In this document: positions 39,013 to 47,713 of the stretch, piece by piece | How positions within the stretch are numbered: position 1 is the stretch's first letter | How the letters are laid out: every line of letters starts with the position of its first letter | Assembly (NCBI RefSeq): GCF_026262505.1 | Contig: NC_067207.1 | Span: 18,692,082 to 18,756,081, forward strand | Direction of reading: 5' to 3' | DNA length: 64,000 nt | Source: Trichomonas vaginalis G3 | Taxonomy: Eukaryota; Parabasalia; Trichomonadida; Trichomonadidae | Position numbers and translations under genes: made by a program | Notes under the pieces: model-generated | What the model saw: the letters and a program-made list of their open reading frames with translations, nothing else | What the model was told of the DNA's origin: nothing | Database searches by the model: none

Positions 39013-41158
39013 TTACTTCATGCAATGTTTTATTTCTGTGCCGTCTTCAAGTATGCCCCAGTACTTACGCTTGGAGAGGACATGAACTTCAGAAAATACC
39101 TTATCTAGCTTAAAACAGCCCATCTTTTCACCGACCATTCCCATTTCAATGAGTTTGTTATAGCCTTCTTCGTTCGTCATGAGTGCGTCAATGTTCTCAT
39201 AGTAAACCTTCACTTTGGATTTGACTTCGGAGAAAAATTGTTGTAGTTGTCAAGGACTGCTTTTGCGAACTGAGGTAAGACCAATGTTCGACAATAGGTT
39301 TTAATGTGGTTACTAAGCCACTTTGACCTTGAGTGAATTCGTACTTCAAAACAAAAGAGAGAAAACCTTTCAACAAAGTTGTCGACCTTCTCATAATGTT
39401 TACTCTTCATCTCTTGAGGTTTCTTAATGGAATATCCCCATGTCGAATTCATAAGCAATTTGAGTGTCATTGCAAGTTTGGGTTTGAAGCTTTCCTAATA
39501 TCATACAGTTGTTGTATGACTTTTCCAACTGTATAGTTCCTTCCCGGAACTCACCATCTTCGTTTGGAATTCCAGTCGGAATATATTGGACAAACCTCAT
39601 GTATGCAGCGTTAAGGTCGACATAGTATATCTTTTCATCTGAGTCGAACTTGTCGCAACCAATTGGTCCAGTTTGTGGAAATTCAAGTGAGTCTCTTATC
39701 TTCTGAGAAACTTCTCCTGTTATCTCATAAACATCGTCGAAGCAACCTGTTTCATATAAAACCTTCTGACCTAACTCAGATGCTCTCCAATACAATTTGA
39801 CGTCAATTGGATGTCTCAATGGAAGTTTGTTATTAGCATCTTGAAGTTCTTGCAACCTCATTGGAAGTTCTTCTGGTTCAGGTTGGTATCCGAACAATCC
39901 AACTCCTTTTGGAATTGTGTACTTCTTTTGTACTAGAACTTTGTCTGGAACAACTTTTGGTCTTGCTAACAGTGAAAAGTTTGTTTCGTCTTTTGGTACA
40001 AAAGTTTCTGTCAGCTTGTCATCTGGAATTGGTTCCAACAAACCTTTCTCAAAAAGAATGTTTACAGCTCTGACAATTTGCACTTGCCTTTCCGAACAAT
40101 GGGTTTGTAAGACTTTCGTTCAACATGAAGTGGTTGTGGACAATTGCAATCTTCAACCATGGTAAATTGAACTCAACAACATAGTCGTCATGTGAAGAAC
40201 CTTTAGCTGTAGGTATGTTGACTCGGATATTGACATTTGCCAACGGTGCAATTTTTGCCAATGACCTCTGAGAATGTACCTTGTCTTCAACATGACTCAA
40301 GATACTTCATCTTCTCTTCTGAAACAAGACCAGAGTTCCTGAGACATGTAAGAATGCAAGGTTCGTTGACAATTGTTTCAATTGAATTGTAAATTCCATA
40401 CCTTGTCAAGTCAATGTCAGACTTATTTATGAACGGAAAGTATCCAGCATGTTGTCTGACTGCTTGAGGGTTAGGTTGGTACCATTCGAACTTGACACTT
40501 GCAATTCCTTCAATTGCATTCAAAATGTCTGAGTCGGAGTCAACCATTGTTCTCTCTTTGTAGTCTTGAAAGCGTCAAGAAGTTTTGCAGCTGTTGTGAC
40601 ATTGCCATTTGCATAGTAAATGTGACCATCCAAATCCGTTATGGTCAATCTGAGATTGTGTCCTTTCTTATTTCCGTCTTGAATTGCAGCAAGTACACCC
40701 ATGAAGCCTTCTTTGTTCTTTCCTTCGTCAAAGTTTACTGTAAAGGTTCGACCAGATGTAATTTGACTTCTAACTTCACGGTACTTTTCATATGCATATC
40801 TTGTTCTTTCCATGGGAGCATGACCATCCTCTGCACTACCTTTTTTCCTTCTCAAAGGATGCAATTGTTCGTCATGTTTCCAGTAGAATCTGGCAAAGCC
40901 GTCGTGTCCTTCAACTTGAGGTTCACTAACATCGAAAGGCATGTCCATAAGACGTTCTTCTTCTAACCTCTCTAGTCTGTTTGGATAATTTGCACGTGCT
41001 GTTTCCAAATCCATTTCGTAGGTCAGACCAGCCAGTTTGTCATAGACTTTTATGGGTCTTCCCTTCCTATATTTAAACTTCTTCGAAACTCTCCAACCAT
41101 ATCTTTGCAACTCTGCTTTTATTCTAGCAGATTTTCTATCCATTCTATATGGGGGCAT
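39013..41158 (-). pseudogene. POLB: Polinton protein-primed DNA polymerase B, broken
   Basis: The span carries the polymerase: a basic N-terminal region starting MPPYRMDRKSARIKAEL, a central part with RYGIYNSIETIVNEPCILTC, polymerase motif A region (KIYYVDLNAAYMRFVQ), motif B region (LKLLMNSTWGYSIKKP) and a C-terminal part with the motif C position. It is broken in about five places. The motif order and its place next to the integrase identify the pPolB of Polintons, which would replicate the element by protein priming from the terminal repeats. This copy could not encode a working polymerase. Confidence 0.85.
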
Positions 41159-41189
41159 TTTTATAAAAAGAAAAAAAATATATTTTTCT

Positions 41190-41774
41190 TTACTTAACAT
41201 AACCGCCTGCTGCCATAAGTCTTTGACGCCAACCCATACCAGCTAATGAAGGTTGACTTGGTTTAGTTTCCAAACTAAACTTTGGTTTTGGTTTATCTTC
41301 AGTTTTTGGTTTTTCTTCTTCTATCGGTTTTTCGTCACTTTTCGGTTCCTCTGACTTTACTTCACTTGCAGGAACAGTTGTGTTGTCAACATCTTCATAA
41401 ATATCATATGCCATTTGTTTTTGTTTTCCTTTCAACTTTTTGTGTTTGTTGTAAAGTTTAGAATATTTCGACTCTAAGTCAATGAGATGTTCTATAATGA
41501 ACTGTTGGTCAGTGAAGTAAACTTTTCCATCTGTTGTCTCGAAAGCTCCTTCAGACTTCAATATTTTATTTGTGAGAGTCTGTTTCTTTTTTGAGATACT
41601 AGCCGTTCCATTTCTATGAAAAGTGACTTTGTAGTTAGGGTTTGTATTTCCAGACCTGGCACTTTCTATTATTGAATTTTTCTCTTCATCTGTAAGTTCT
41701 TTGACAGGTTTTGACAATGGTTCTGAACTTTTTGTTTGTGGTGTCAAATCTACCGTTTCAACTTCTTCGGTCAT
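41190..41774 (-). CDS. Polinton protein, unknown (194 aa)
   Basis: 194 residues. N-terminus acidic and Thr-rich, middle with DGKVYFTDQQFIIEHLIDLESKYSKLYNKHKKLKG (coiled), then a Pro/Lys/Glu-rich linker and a small C-terminal block LAGMGWRQRLMAAGGYVK. The short conserved-looking tail after a disordered linker is typical of virion-associated peptides. The leader repeats the sequence CATTTCATCTCAGTAAAAAA found also before the next small gene. Confidence 0.55.
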   Translation of the reverse strand: MTEEVETVDLTPQTKSSEPLSKPVKELTDEEKNSIIESARSGNTNPNYKVTFHRNGTASISKKKQTLTNKILKSEGAFETTDGKVYFTDQQFIIEHLIDLESKYSKLYNKHKKLKGKQKQMAYDIYEDVDNTTVPASEVKSEEPKSDEKPIEEEKPKTEDKPKPKFSLETKPSQPSLAGMGWRQRLMAAGGYVK

Positions 41775-41793
41775 TTCATCTCAGTAAAAAATT

Positions 41794-41946
41794 TTAGTTT
41801 GGTTTGTTTTCAACTGGTTGTTGTTGTTTTTTAAGTCGGTCTAAAACTTCCTGAGGTATAGGAAGAACTTGACAAACACGTTGTGTAACTGCTGGAAGTC
41901 GACAAATCCATCTTGAACCCATTTGTCTCAATGCTGTATTGTTCAT
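41794..41946 (-). CDS. Polinton small protein (50 aa)
   Basis: MNNTALRQMGSRWICRLPAV... is basic, with a Gln-rich tail. The upstream sequence TTTTTTACTGAGATGAAATG duplicates that of the 194-aa gene. Too short for family recognition; the repeated leader supports it being a gene. Confidence 0.5.
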   Translation of the reverse strand: MNNTALRQMGSRWICRLPAVTQRVCQVLPIPQEVLDRLKKQQQPVENKPN

Positions 41947-41965
41947 TTCATCTCAGTAAAAAACT

Positions 41966-42368
41966 TTACATTCCCCACGTTTGAGGCGGTTGAGGTTGGT
42001 TATTGTTTACCCATTGTTGTGCATGGTTATATCCTCTGTTAAAGAATCTTTCACCTTGGTCCATATAGTGTCCTGCTTGGTTATAGTAGTCATTTGCTTT
42101 GTTATAATAGTTTCCTGCTTGTCTTCCTACATTGTCCATCCATCCTTGAAACTTTTCCTCTTGTTTCAGGATTTGGAATAAGATTTGTTGCATCTCGTGC
42201 TACATCCCAACCTTTCTGTACAGTTTGTATAATAGGTTGTGCTTTCTCTTTAAGTATACCTAATGTACTCAAAATCTTCCTTCCAACTCCAAATACACCT
42301 CTGGCTATTGTTCCCACTGCGGGCAAAAATCTGGATGCAACTCCTGCTAATGCGCCAAATAAACCCAT
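41966..42368 (-). pseudogene. Polinton small virion-type protein (pVI/pX-like?), broken
   Basis: Starts MGLFGALAGVASRFLPAVG, an amphipathic Gly/Ala-rich N-terminus, followed by a basic helical part, and ends in an Asn/Gln/Tyr-rich tail (NKANDYYNQAGHYMDQ). Broken about once. Such N-termini occur in membrane-active minor virion proteins of adenovirus-like lineages. The comparison is by character only. Confidence 0.5.
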
Positions 42369-42385
42369 TTCTTATGGGTTAAAAA

Positions 42386-43345
42386 ATGACGAATCCGAAC
42401 AAGGACCCCTATGTTTCTAAAGCGACAAAGAAAGCACTCATGATAAAAATCTTTAGTTCAACACCAAATGCTTGGTTTATGGATATCTTGGAAAACATTC
42501 CGAGAGTTAGAACAGATGGACCACCATACTGGCTAATATTTGTCGGTCAAAACACAAGATACTGTGAAGCCATACCATTATGGTCCAAAAATATTTTAGA
42601 TGTGAAAACTGCTTTGACAATATTCGTTGACAAATACCATCCAACAAAACTGACATCTGACTGTGAAAGTTCTTTCAAATCAGATGATGTAAAAAACTAT
42701 CTGCGTTCAAAAAATGTAAACCAATATTTCATTGTCGACCAAAACCATTCTGCTCTTGGTGTCATTGACGGTTGTATAAAAATGTTAAGAGACTTAAACC
42801 AACCACAAGGTGGTGAAGCAAATGAAATGTCATATGACGACAAATATAGACACTTCTCCATGGCAAAGATGAGACAAGTTTTAAATATTTACAATAGCCG
42901 TAAACAAAAAGGTTTGGGAAACCACTCCCCCGAAGAAATGAAAAACAACCCTGACTTAGAGAAAGACTATATATTTAATAATTTAGTCAAAAGAGACAAA
43001 CAAGAAAGAATGCCGGGCTTCAAACTTCAGAAAGGTGACAAAGTAAAAATAGAAATACCTAAACGCGACCCATATGAAAATACTATTGACTATGACAACA
43101 ATGGGAACCCGACAGGTACTCACATTCGTGTTCGTAAAAATAGAAGAAAGTATACAAGAGAATATTATGAAGTTTTAGGCAAACATGGCAAAATGTACAG
43201 ACTGCAAGCAGAAGATAAAACGACTATTGTCAGACCTCGTTTCAAACTTGTCAAAGTTCAAGGTGGTATACTTTCAAAAACAGTTCCTAACAAATATAAG
43301 ACAACTCCTGACGAATATGCTAAAGAAGTTGAAAATGACGACTAA
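42386..43345 (+). CDS. INT: Polinton retroviral-type integrase
   Basis: 319 residues, looks whole. The rve-type core begins AWFMDILENI (near 30), continues with WLIFVGQNTRYCEAIPLW and LTSDCESSFKSDDVKNYL (near 88-105), and HSALGVIDGCIKMLRDL (near 125-142), the order of the acidic catalytic positions in Maverick integrases. The C-terminal domain (KLQKGDKVKIEIPKRDPYE to VRPRFKLVKV) is an SH3-like/chromo-type DNA-binding module. It would insert the element and create the 6-bp duplication. It is one of the few plus-strand genes in the right half, divergent from the small virion-protein gene at 42,368 with ~17 bp between starts. Confidence 0.88.
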   Translation: MTNPNKDPYVSKATKKALMIKIFSSTPNAWFMDILENIPRVRTDGPPYWLIFVGQNTRYCEAIPLWSKNILDVKTALTIFVDKYHPTKLTSDCESSFKSDDVKNYLRSKNVNQYFIVDQNHSALGVIDGCIKMLRDLNQPQGGEANEMSYDDKYRHFSMAKMRQVLNIYNSRKQKGLGNHSPEEMKNNPDLEKDYIFNNLVKRDKQERMPGFKLQKGDKVKIEIPKRDPYENTIDYDNNGNPTGTHIRVRKNRRKYTREYYEVLGKHGKMYRLQAEDKTTIVRPRFKLVKVQGGILSKTVPNKYKTTPDEYAKEVENDD

Positions 43346-44668
43346 GCATTTCTACACCATGCGTAAACTGTCATGTAAGGTGGCATGTAGTCTTTACTTT
43401 GTCCCGTTGTTTGCGTATATCCTGAAACGCGATGTGTATGGTTTCCATCTCCCTGAGTGTTACCCCAAAACAATTTATAGCAAACTGAACGTTGTCTTTA
43501 ACATCATATCCTTTACCTTTTGTCATTGCCGACCAATCCCAAAATTTATGCTTATGCCAACCTGCTTGAGATGTACTTAAATCTATGTAGTGACTATGTG
43601 CAGGTAAATTTTCACCTGAAATCGTTTTACTTCCACCTGTTTCCTTTGAAGAGTTTGCACAATACAAAAACCTGTCGACTATTTGAGTCCAAGTTCCAAA
43701 ACCCAGAACTGTTTCTGGTCTGGTAGAGTTCATTGACGTATAAATAGAGCCTATAGGATATAATGTTTGAAGCATTTCTGTCTTTAATGTTTGAAGCTCT
43801 GTTTTGTCTGCTTTCTTGTCATATAAATCTTGAGCAGTGAATTTAATATTATGTTCATCCTTCATGACATAAACATCTTTACATCTAATGTTTCTCATCG
43901 TCGTTATGTCGTCATCCGATGTTAAACCTTGTGGAAAGTTAGGAGGTTTACAATATAATACATCCCCACCAGTTTCTTCAACCGTTCCTTCAATACTTTC
44001 TATAGCAACAGTTGTAAAACTTGTATGTGTATGAGTCTTATTTGCTTTCTTTTCAAGGCTAACGTTTAAGTCTGTTATTTCAGAAGATGTATGTGTATGT
44101 CCAACGTCACTTTTCCTGTTTAAGGTTTCTTGTAAGTTTGTAATATTTGCAATGGTATGTGTATGTCCAACGGCACTTTTCCTGTTTAAGGTTTCTTGTA
44201 AGTCTGTTATTTCAGATATAGAATGTATATGAGTCTTTTTAGAATATTCGTTTTCAGCTCTTGTCACTTCACTTGACATTTTATGTCAACATATGTTTTG
44301 TCTGCTAGTTCAGGATGAGTATGTTCTTTTGTTGCATAAGCATTGTTAGCTCTTTCTTCTTCTTTTGCTATTGCATCGTCTACATATTCTTTGTCAGCTT
44401 TGTTGTCAACATCTGCTTTCAAAAGAAGTTCATTTATAGGTTTCTCGTTTAAAGTTCCTTTTGTTGGATTTATACAGACAGTATGGTTCTTATTGTCTTG
44501 AAACAGAAACTCATCTGTCATTGGGTTTAATGTCAGTTTTAAGTTTCCTTCTTTCAATGACTCAGATATCTTAGAATAGTTTGAAAAGTTTGTTGTGTTC
44601 TTATTTAGAGCTTGCATAATGAGTTGTCGGTTGTTTGTATTTCTCTCATGAAGCAATATCTTTCGACA
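43342..44668 (-). pseudogene. Polinton fibre protein with phage-type tail-collar domain, broken
   Basis: The N-terminal region is followed by at least four trimeric-fibre repeats of the form HTHTIANITNLQETLNRKS, HTHTSSEITDLNVSLEKKA. A globular C-terminal domain (LYPIGSIYTSMNSTRPETVLGFGTWTQI, GENLPAHSHYIDLSTSQAGWHKHKF) follows. Both are hallmarks of bacteriophage tail-fibre/collar proteins, which trimerise and bind receptors. The gene is broken in about three places. It converges on the integrase gene with stop codons overlapping. In this element it most likely encoded a receptor-binding fibre on the capsid vertex. Confidence 0.8.
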
Positions 44669-44687
44669 TTTTTATTCTAGATAAAAT

Positions 44688-45535
44688 ATGCTTCCAATAG
44701 AAAAAGAAAATTCAAGAGTTGCTACAACTAAACCATTAGATGAACTTTTTACTAATGTCGGTCAAAAGTTTGAGACAGAGACCGTAAAGCATGAAGGCTA
44801 TCGTTTTGACTACCCATTAAGATGGCTAAGAGACCCATCCGTCACAAAAGCTATTGGCTTTCGTAGAATGAAGTTCATTTCAGAAGCCATACATGGTTTC
44901 CCATTTACGGTCGGTTTTGAAGTTCGATACTATAACAAAGAAAAACGTATGTATGAGAAATTTGAACAGGGAAACTTTTACAAGTTAGTTTGCTTGTAAA
45001 CTTAGAAACAACTCTTCAAGCTTTTCAAGAAAAAATAAACGATATCTATATCGAATATGCAAAACAGTATAACATTGACGAAGGAAATACCATCTCGATA
45101 TTATTTATGACAGGAAAAATGCAACTGTTAAAATCAATAGAATAGAAGACCTTGGAGAAAACGTTTATATTTCTACAAAATATAACAACTTGGCATGGTA
45201 TAGATTTATGAGGATGTTAAATCAGCCTGCAGCATATCCAGTACACCCAGACTTTTATGAAGTCGAAAACCCTAATGGAACATATGAAAATGTTTTCGAC
45301 CAAGATGCTATTATTGTTCATGCTTCATTTTCTGGCGCCCAAAACTCTTTCTTATGCTTGGCAAATGACTTTTACGAAAAAACCTACAAAGTTATACGAA
45401 CCACCAAGTGGAAGTATTTCAGACTTTCAAGTATGGTTTACTACAGATGGAAGAAAAAGAATAATTCCATTATACCATGCGTTTTACTTAGAACTTAGTT
45501 TCATATACAACTACTATCGAACGGTAAAAATATAA
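44688..45535 (+). pseudogene. Polinton protein, paralogue 2 of the 286-aa protein, broken
   Basis: Carries the same blocks as the 38,031-38,891 gene (TKPLDELFTNVG, YRFDYPLRWLRDPSVTKAIGFRRMKF, FDQDAIIVHASFSGAQNSFLC, LYEPPSGSISDFQVWFTTDG). It is broken in about three places. It is divergent from the fibre gene with 19 bp between starts, sharing TTATTCTAGATAAAAT. Confidence 0.75.
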
Positions 45536-45781
45536 TTTTTTAATACGGTTGAGGTGTTGGATTGGTTGCCAACTAGACTGTGGTGCAGGTTCAGGCTGTT
45601 GTATAACAGGAGCTTGTTCTTCTGGTTCAGGGTCTTTAGGTATAATACCAACAAACTGACCTACTCTTTTACCAATATTTTTGACTCCGTTCCAAATTCC
45701 TCTTCCTACGGTTTTTATTCCATTCCATATACCTCTTCCAACTCTTCTGAAGAAGTTTCCAATACTACTGAAGAAACCCAT
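45488..45781 (-). CDS. Polinton small basic amphipathic protein (pVI/pX-like?)
   Basis: 97 residues starting MGFFSSIGNFFRRVGRGIWNG, with two near-identical basic Trp-containing repeats (GIWNGIKTVGR / GIWNGVKNIGKR) and a Pro/Glu/Gln-rich tail. The Gly/Phe N-terminus resembles that of the protein at 42,368. The C-terminal end overlaps the convergent paralogue gene, so the true stop is uncertain. A minor virion or DNA-condensing role is inference. Confidence 0.5.
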   Translation of the reverse strand: MGFFSSIGNFFRRVGRGIWNGIKTVGRGIWNGVKNIGKRVGQFVGIIPKDPEPEEQAPVIQQPEPAPQSSWQPIQHLNRIKKLYFYRSIVVVYETKF

Positions 45782-45798
45782 TTACTATATGTAAAAAT

Positions 45799-46161
45799 CT
45801 AATGTCCGCCTAGTCTCTTACGTTTCCTGTTGAGTTCCATAGCATTCTTTAACTGGAGCTCATACATTCTGTTTCTCCTCTGGTAGAAAACATATTCTGG
45901 GTCAACTCCTGTGTTCGCGTCATCTGCATAAAGTTGTTTATATCCCACTTCAGGGTTTGTATAAAACTCTTTCCATCTCATATTTGCATACCATGGTGGC
46001 AAACCTAACGCAGCGTCATTTGACATGGCAGTTTGCATTTGTACATCTGTTGGCACTTGACCATAGTTTGCCATTGCAGTTTGTATTCTAACTTCATTTG
46101 GAATATTCTCTGGGTTTGGTTGTCCAGGTTGCTGTGCATTCGCTAAGTTCTGTGCGTCCAT
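45799..46161 (-). CDS. Polinton protein, unknown (120 aa)
   Basis: 120 residues. Gln/Asn/Pro-rich N-terminus with two repeats (NEVRIQTAMANYGQVP / TDVQMQTAMSNDAALG), aromatic middle (LPPWYANMRWKEFY), helical C-terminus ending in a basic cluster NRKRKRLGGH. Looks whole. The stop is 17 bp before the next start (45,781). Possibly virion-associated. Confidence 0.55.
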   Translation of the reverse strand: MDAQNLANAQQPGQPNPENIPNEVRIQTAMANYGQVPTDVQMQTAMSNDAALGLPPWYANMRWKEFYTNPEVGYKQLYADDANTGVDPEYVFYQRRNRMYELQLKNAMELNRKRKRLGGH

Positions 46162-46184
46162 TTAATATTAGATAAAAATATCTC

Positions 46185-46315
46185 TTACGAGTACATATAC
46201 TGAACATTTGCAGGCATTGGTTCATCTTCATATTCTCTATATCTTTCTGCCACGTCAAAGAATAAATGACACAATGGAAAAAACCTAAAACAAGTAGTCC
46301 TATTTCAAACCACAT
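46185..46315 (-). pseudogene. Polinton small membrane protein, possibly broken
   Basis: MWFEIGLLVLGFFHCVIYS is a single hydrophobic helix followed by a short polar tail. It seems to carry about one break. Position between the 120-aa gene and the methyltransferase is its only context. Confidence 0.35.
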
Positions 46316-46358
46316 TTACTTACTAATAAAATTTCTTTGTTATGACACTTTCTCCGGT

Positions 46359-47116
46359 TTATAGGACCTCTCCATATTCTATCTTGTCATATATAAACTC
46401 ATAGTCATGTATGTCCTCTAACCATCCCATAACGGTTTCCAAACCACTTTTATCGGATGTAAAGTAAAAGCATGGACAGTTATGTAAAACGTCTAAAGTT
46501 TCTAAAGAGTCTCTCAAAGTCCAGTCTACTTGGTATTGAAAATCCCATGTGTTATAGAACGGCGGGTCCACTATAAAGAAAACATTTTCCTTGTCTTTAT
46601 ATTTTTCATACAAATCTGTCCAATGACATCTCACAAACTCTATACCCTCAATATATTTTTCTATGTCCTCTTTGAAAACATTTGTATAGTTAAGATATAA
46701 AACTTTTGACATAAGTGTTTCAATGTCATGAACTCTTATAGAACCACTATATAATAGTCTAGCAGATATACTATCCAGTCTATATATTCTGCTTTTTTCA
46801 AAACCTCTCTCACAATATTTTTCTTATCTAATGGTATACGTTCCATCTTACCTATAGGTATCTTTTCTTTTAACTCTTTCAATATATTGTTTGTGTCTGG
46901 AATATGTTTGAGACGGTCCATATAGTTGTCGAAGTCATTGCATATAATCTTTGAGTCAGGAAATATTGTATGGCACAAATGGGATATATAGAAACTTCCA
47001 CCGAACAAATCTACAAATGTTAGACCATTCGGTAGTTTCTTAAGTTCTCTCAATATAATATCTTTACATCTACTCTTATTTCCAAAGAACGGTAACGGTG
47101 GTTTTGTAAAATTCAT
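46359..47116 (-). pseudogene. Polinton Dam-like (D12 class) adenine-N6 DNA methyltransferase, broken
   Basis: The N-terminal part MNFTKPPLPFFGNKSRCKD with FVDLFGGSFYISHL is the SAM-binding FxGxK and DLFGG pattern of D12-class (Dam-type) methyltransferases. The C-terminal part contains VFFIVDPPFYNTWDF, the DPPY-type catalytic motif. Broken about once. Trichomonads are reported to have abundant N6-methyladenine with Dam-type enzymes; an element-borne enzyme of this class is a candidate source. It is the outermost gene at the right end. Confidence 0.85.
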
Positions 47117-47231
47117 TTATATATAATAATAAAAATGTTTTTACCCGAAAAGTGACAGAAAAGTGACAAAACATGAAAACATATATAATTTGTGAAAAGC
47201 GACACATTATATAATGTTTTCGACCCAGAAG

Positions 47232-47366
47232 AAGGCTTCTCAAAGTATACTTCCTTGGAACGCCTGTAACTTTTCCTGTAGCGACGATAGACCCTTACTT
47301 GTCCGGACAAAGTTATACTAAACATCTTCAGGGCTAGAGGGCACGAAGTGCCTGGAGGCCCCACTA

Positions 47367-47394
<28 letters not shown>
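47232..47394 (-). repeat. Right terminal inverted repeat of the Polinton
   Basis: AAGGCTTCTCAAAGTATACT to the terminal T run. The reverse complement matches the left repeat with a few substitutions in the inner ~75 bases. It has a single copy of the outer GGCAC..GTGCC block. Confidence 0.9.
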
Positions 47395-47397
<3 letters not shown>

Positions 47398-47400
47398 GTG
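47395..47400. repeat. Polinton target-site duplication, right copy
   Basis: TAAGTG, identical to 23,921-23,926. Confidence 0.85.
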
Positions 47401-47409
47401 CAGTCTTAA

Positions 47410-47713
47410 GTCTTGACATTTCCTTCATAGTATGTCGTTTCATGATTTTTCTTCCTTTTCTTGAAGGTTTTTTTACCACTCCCTGACACCCTTTCTTTTT
47501 TTTGATCCCCAAGCTTTAATTTCCAATGTAATTAAGTATGTAACTAATCTTTCGCACATTCTTGACACTTGAGATGTCTTTATTTTTCATAGTGATCAAT
47601 TAGTTTCCAAATATCTTATTTGACACAACAATGAGATAATTCTATGATTAAATAAAACAACCAATGAATCGAGAAAGTAAATAAATTTATATACAAACAA
47701 AAAATATACAAAA
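47410..47713. other. Host spacer right of the Polinton
   Basis: About 300 bases. A Lys-rich minus-strand frame (KKPSRKGRKIMKRHTMKEM) crosses into the element and is probably chance or a remnant. No gene supported. Confidence 0.35.

Larger units (their letters stand above)
23927..47394. mobile_element. Polinton/Maverick element, 23.5 kb, decayed
   Basis: The element is bounded by terminal inverted repeats and a TAAGTG duplication. It carries the family's core: integrase, protein-primed DNA polymerase B, packaging ATPase, major capsid protein and a probable minor capsid protein, plus SF3 helicase, KilA-N, Dam-like methyltransferase, tail-collar fibre and a set of small unknown proteins. No cysteine protease was recognised. 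The terminal repeats differ by only a few substitutions in the ~75-bp inner core, so insertion is fairly recent, yet roughly 15 breaks affect about six or seven genes. It is a fossil copy, with the capsid-side genes best preserved. Confidence 0.92.
23812..47405. mobile_element. Miniature TTAA-flanked DNA transposon (~120 bp), split by the Polinton
   Basis: The left end GGGTGCACTTACGCCC (23,812-23,827) is preceded by TTAA. The right end GGGCGTAAGTGCAGTC (completed across the Polinton insertion, ending 47,405) is followed by TTAA. The two ends are inverted repeats matching at 14 of 16 bases. Without the Polinton and one copy of its target duplication the element is about 120 bp, with no coding capacity. 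TTAA target duplication is the hallmark of piggyBac-superfamily elements; family assignment is inference. The Polinton lies within the right terminal repeat. Confidence 0.75.

Noticed and set aside
24000-47400. Considered whether the block is a prophage or an integrated giant-virus fragment
   Set aside because: Terminal inverted repeats, 6-bp duplication, integrase and pPolB identify a Polinton; the fibre and KilA-N genes are additions within it.
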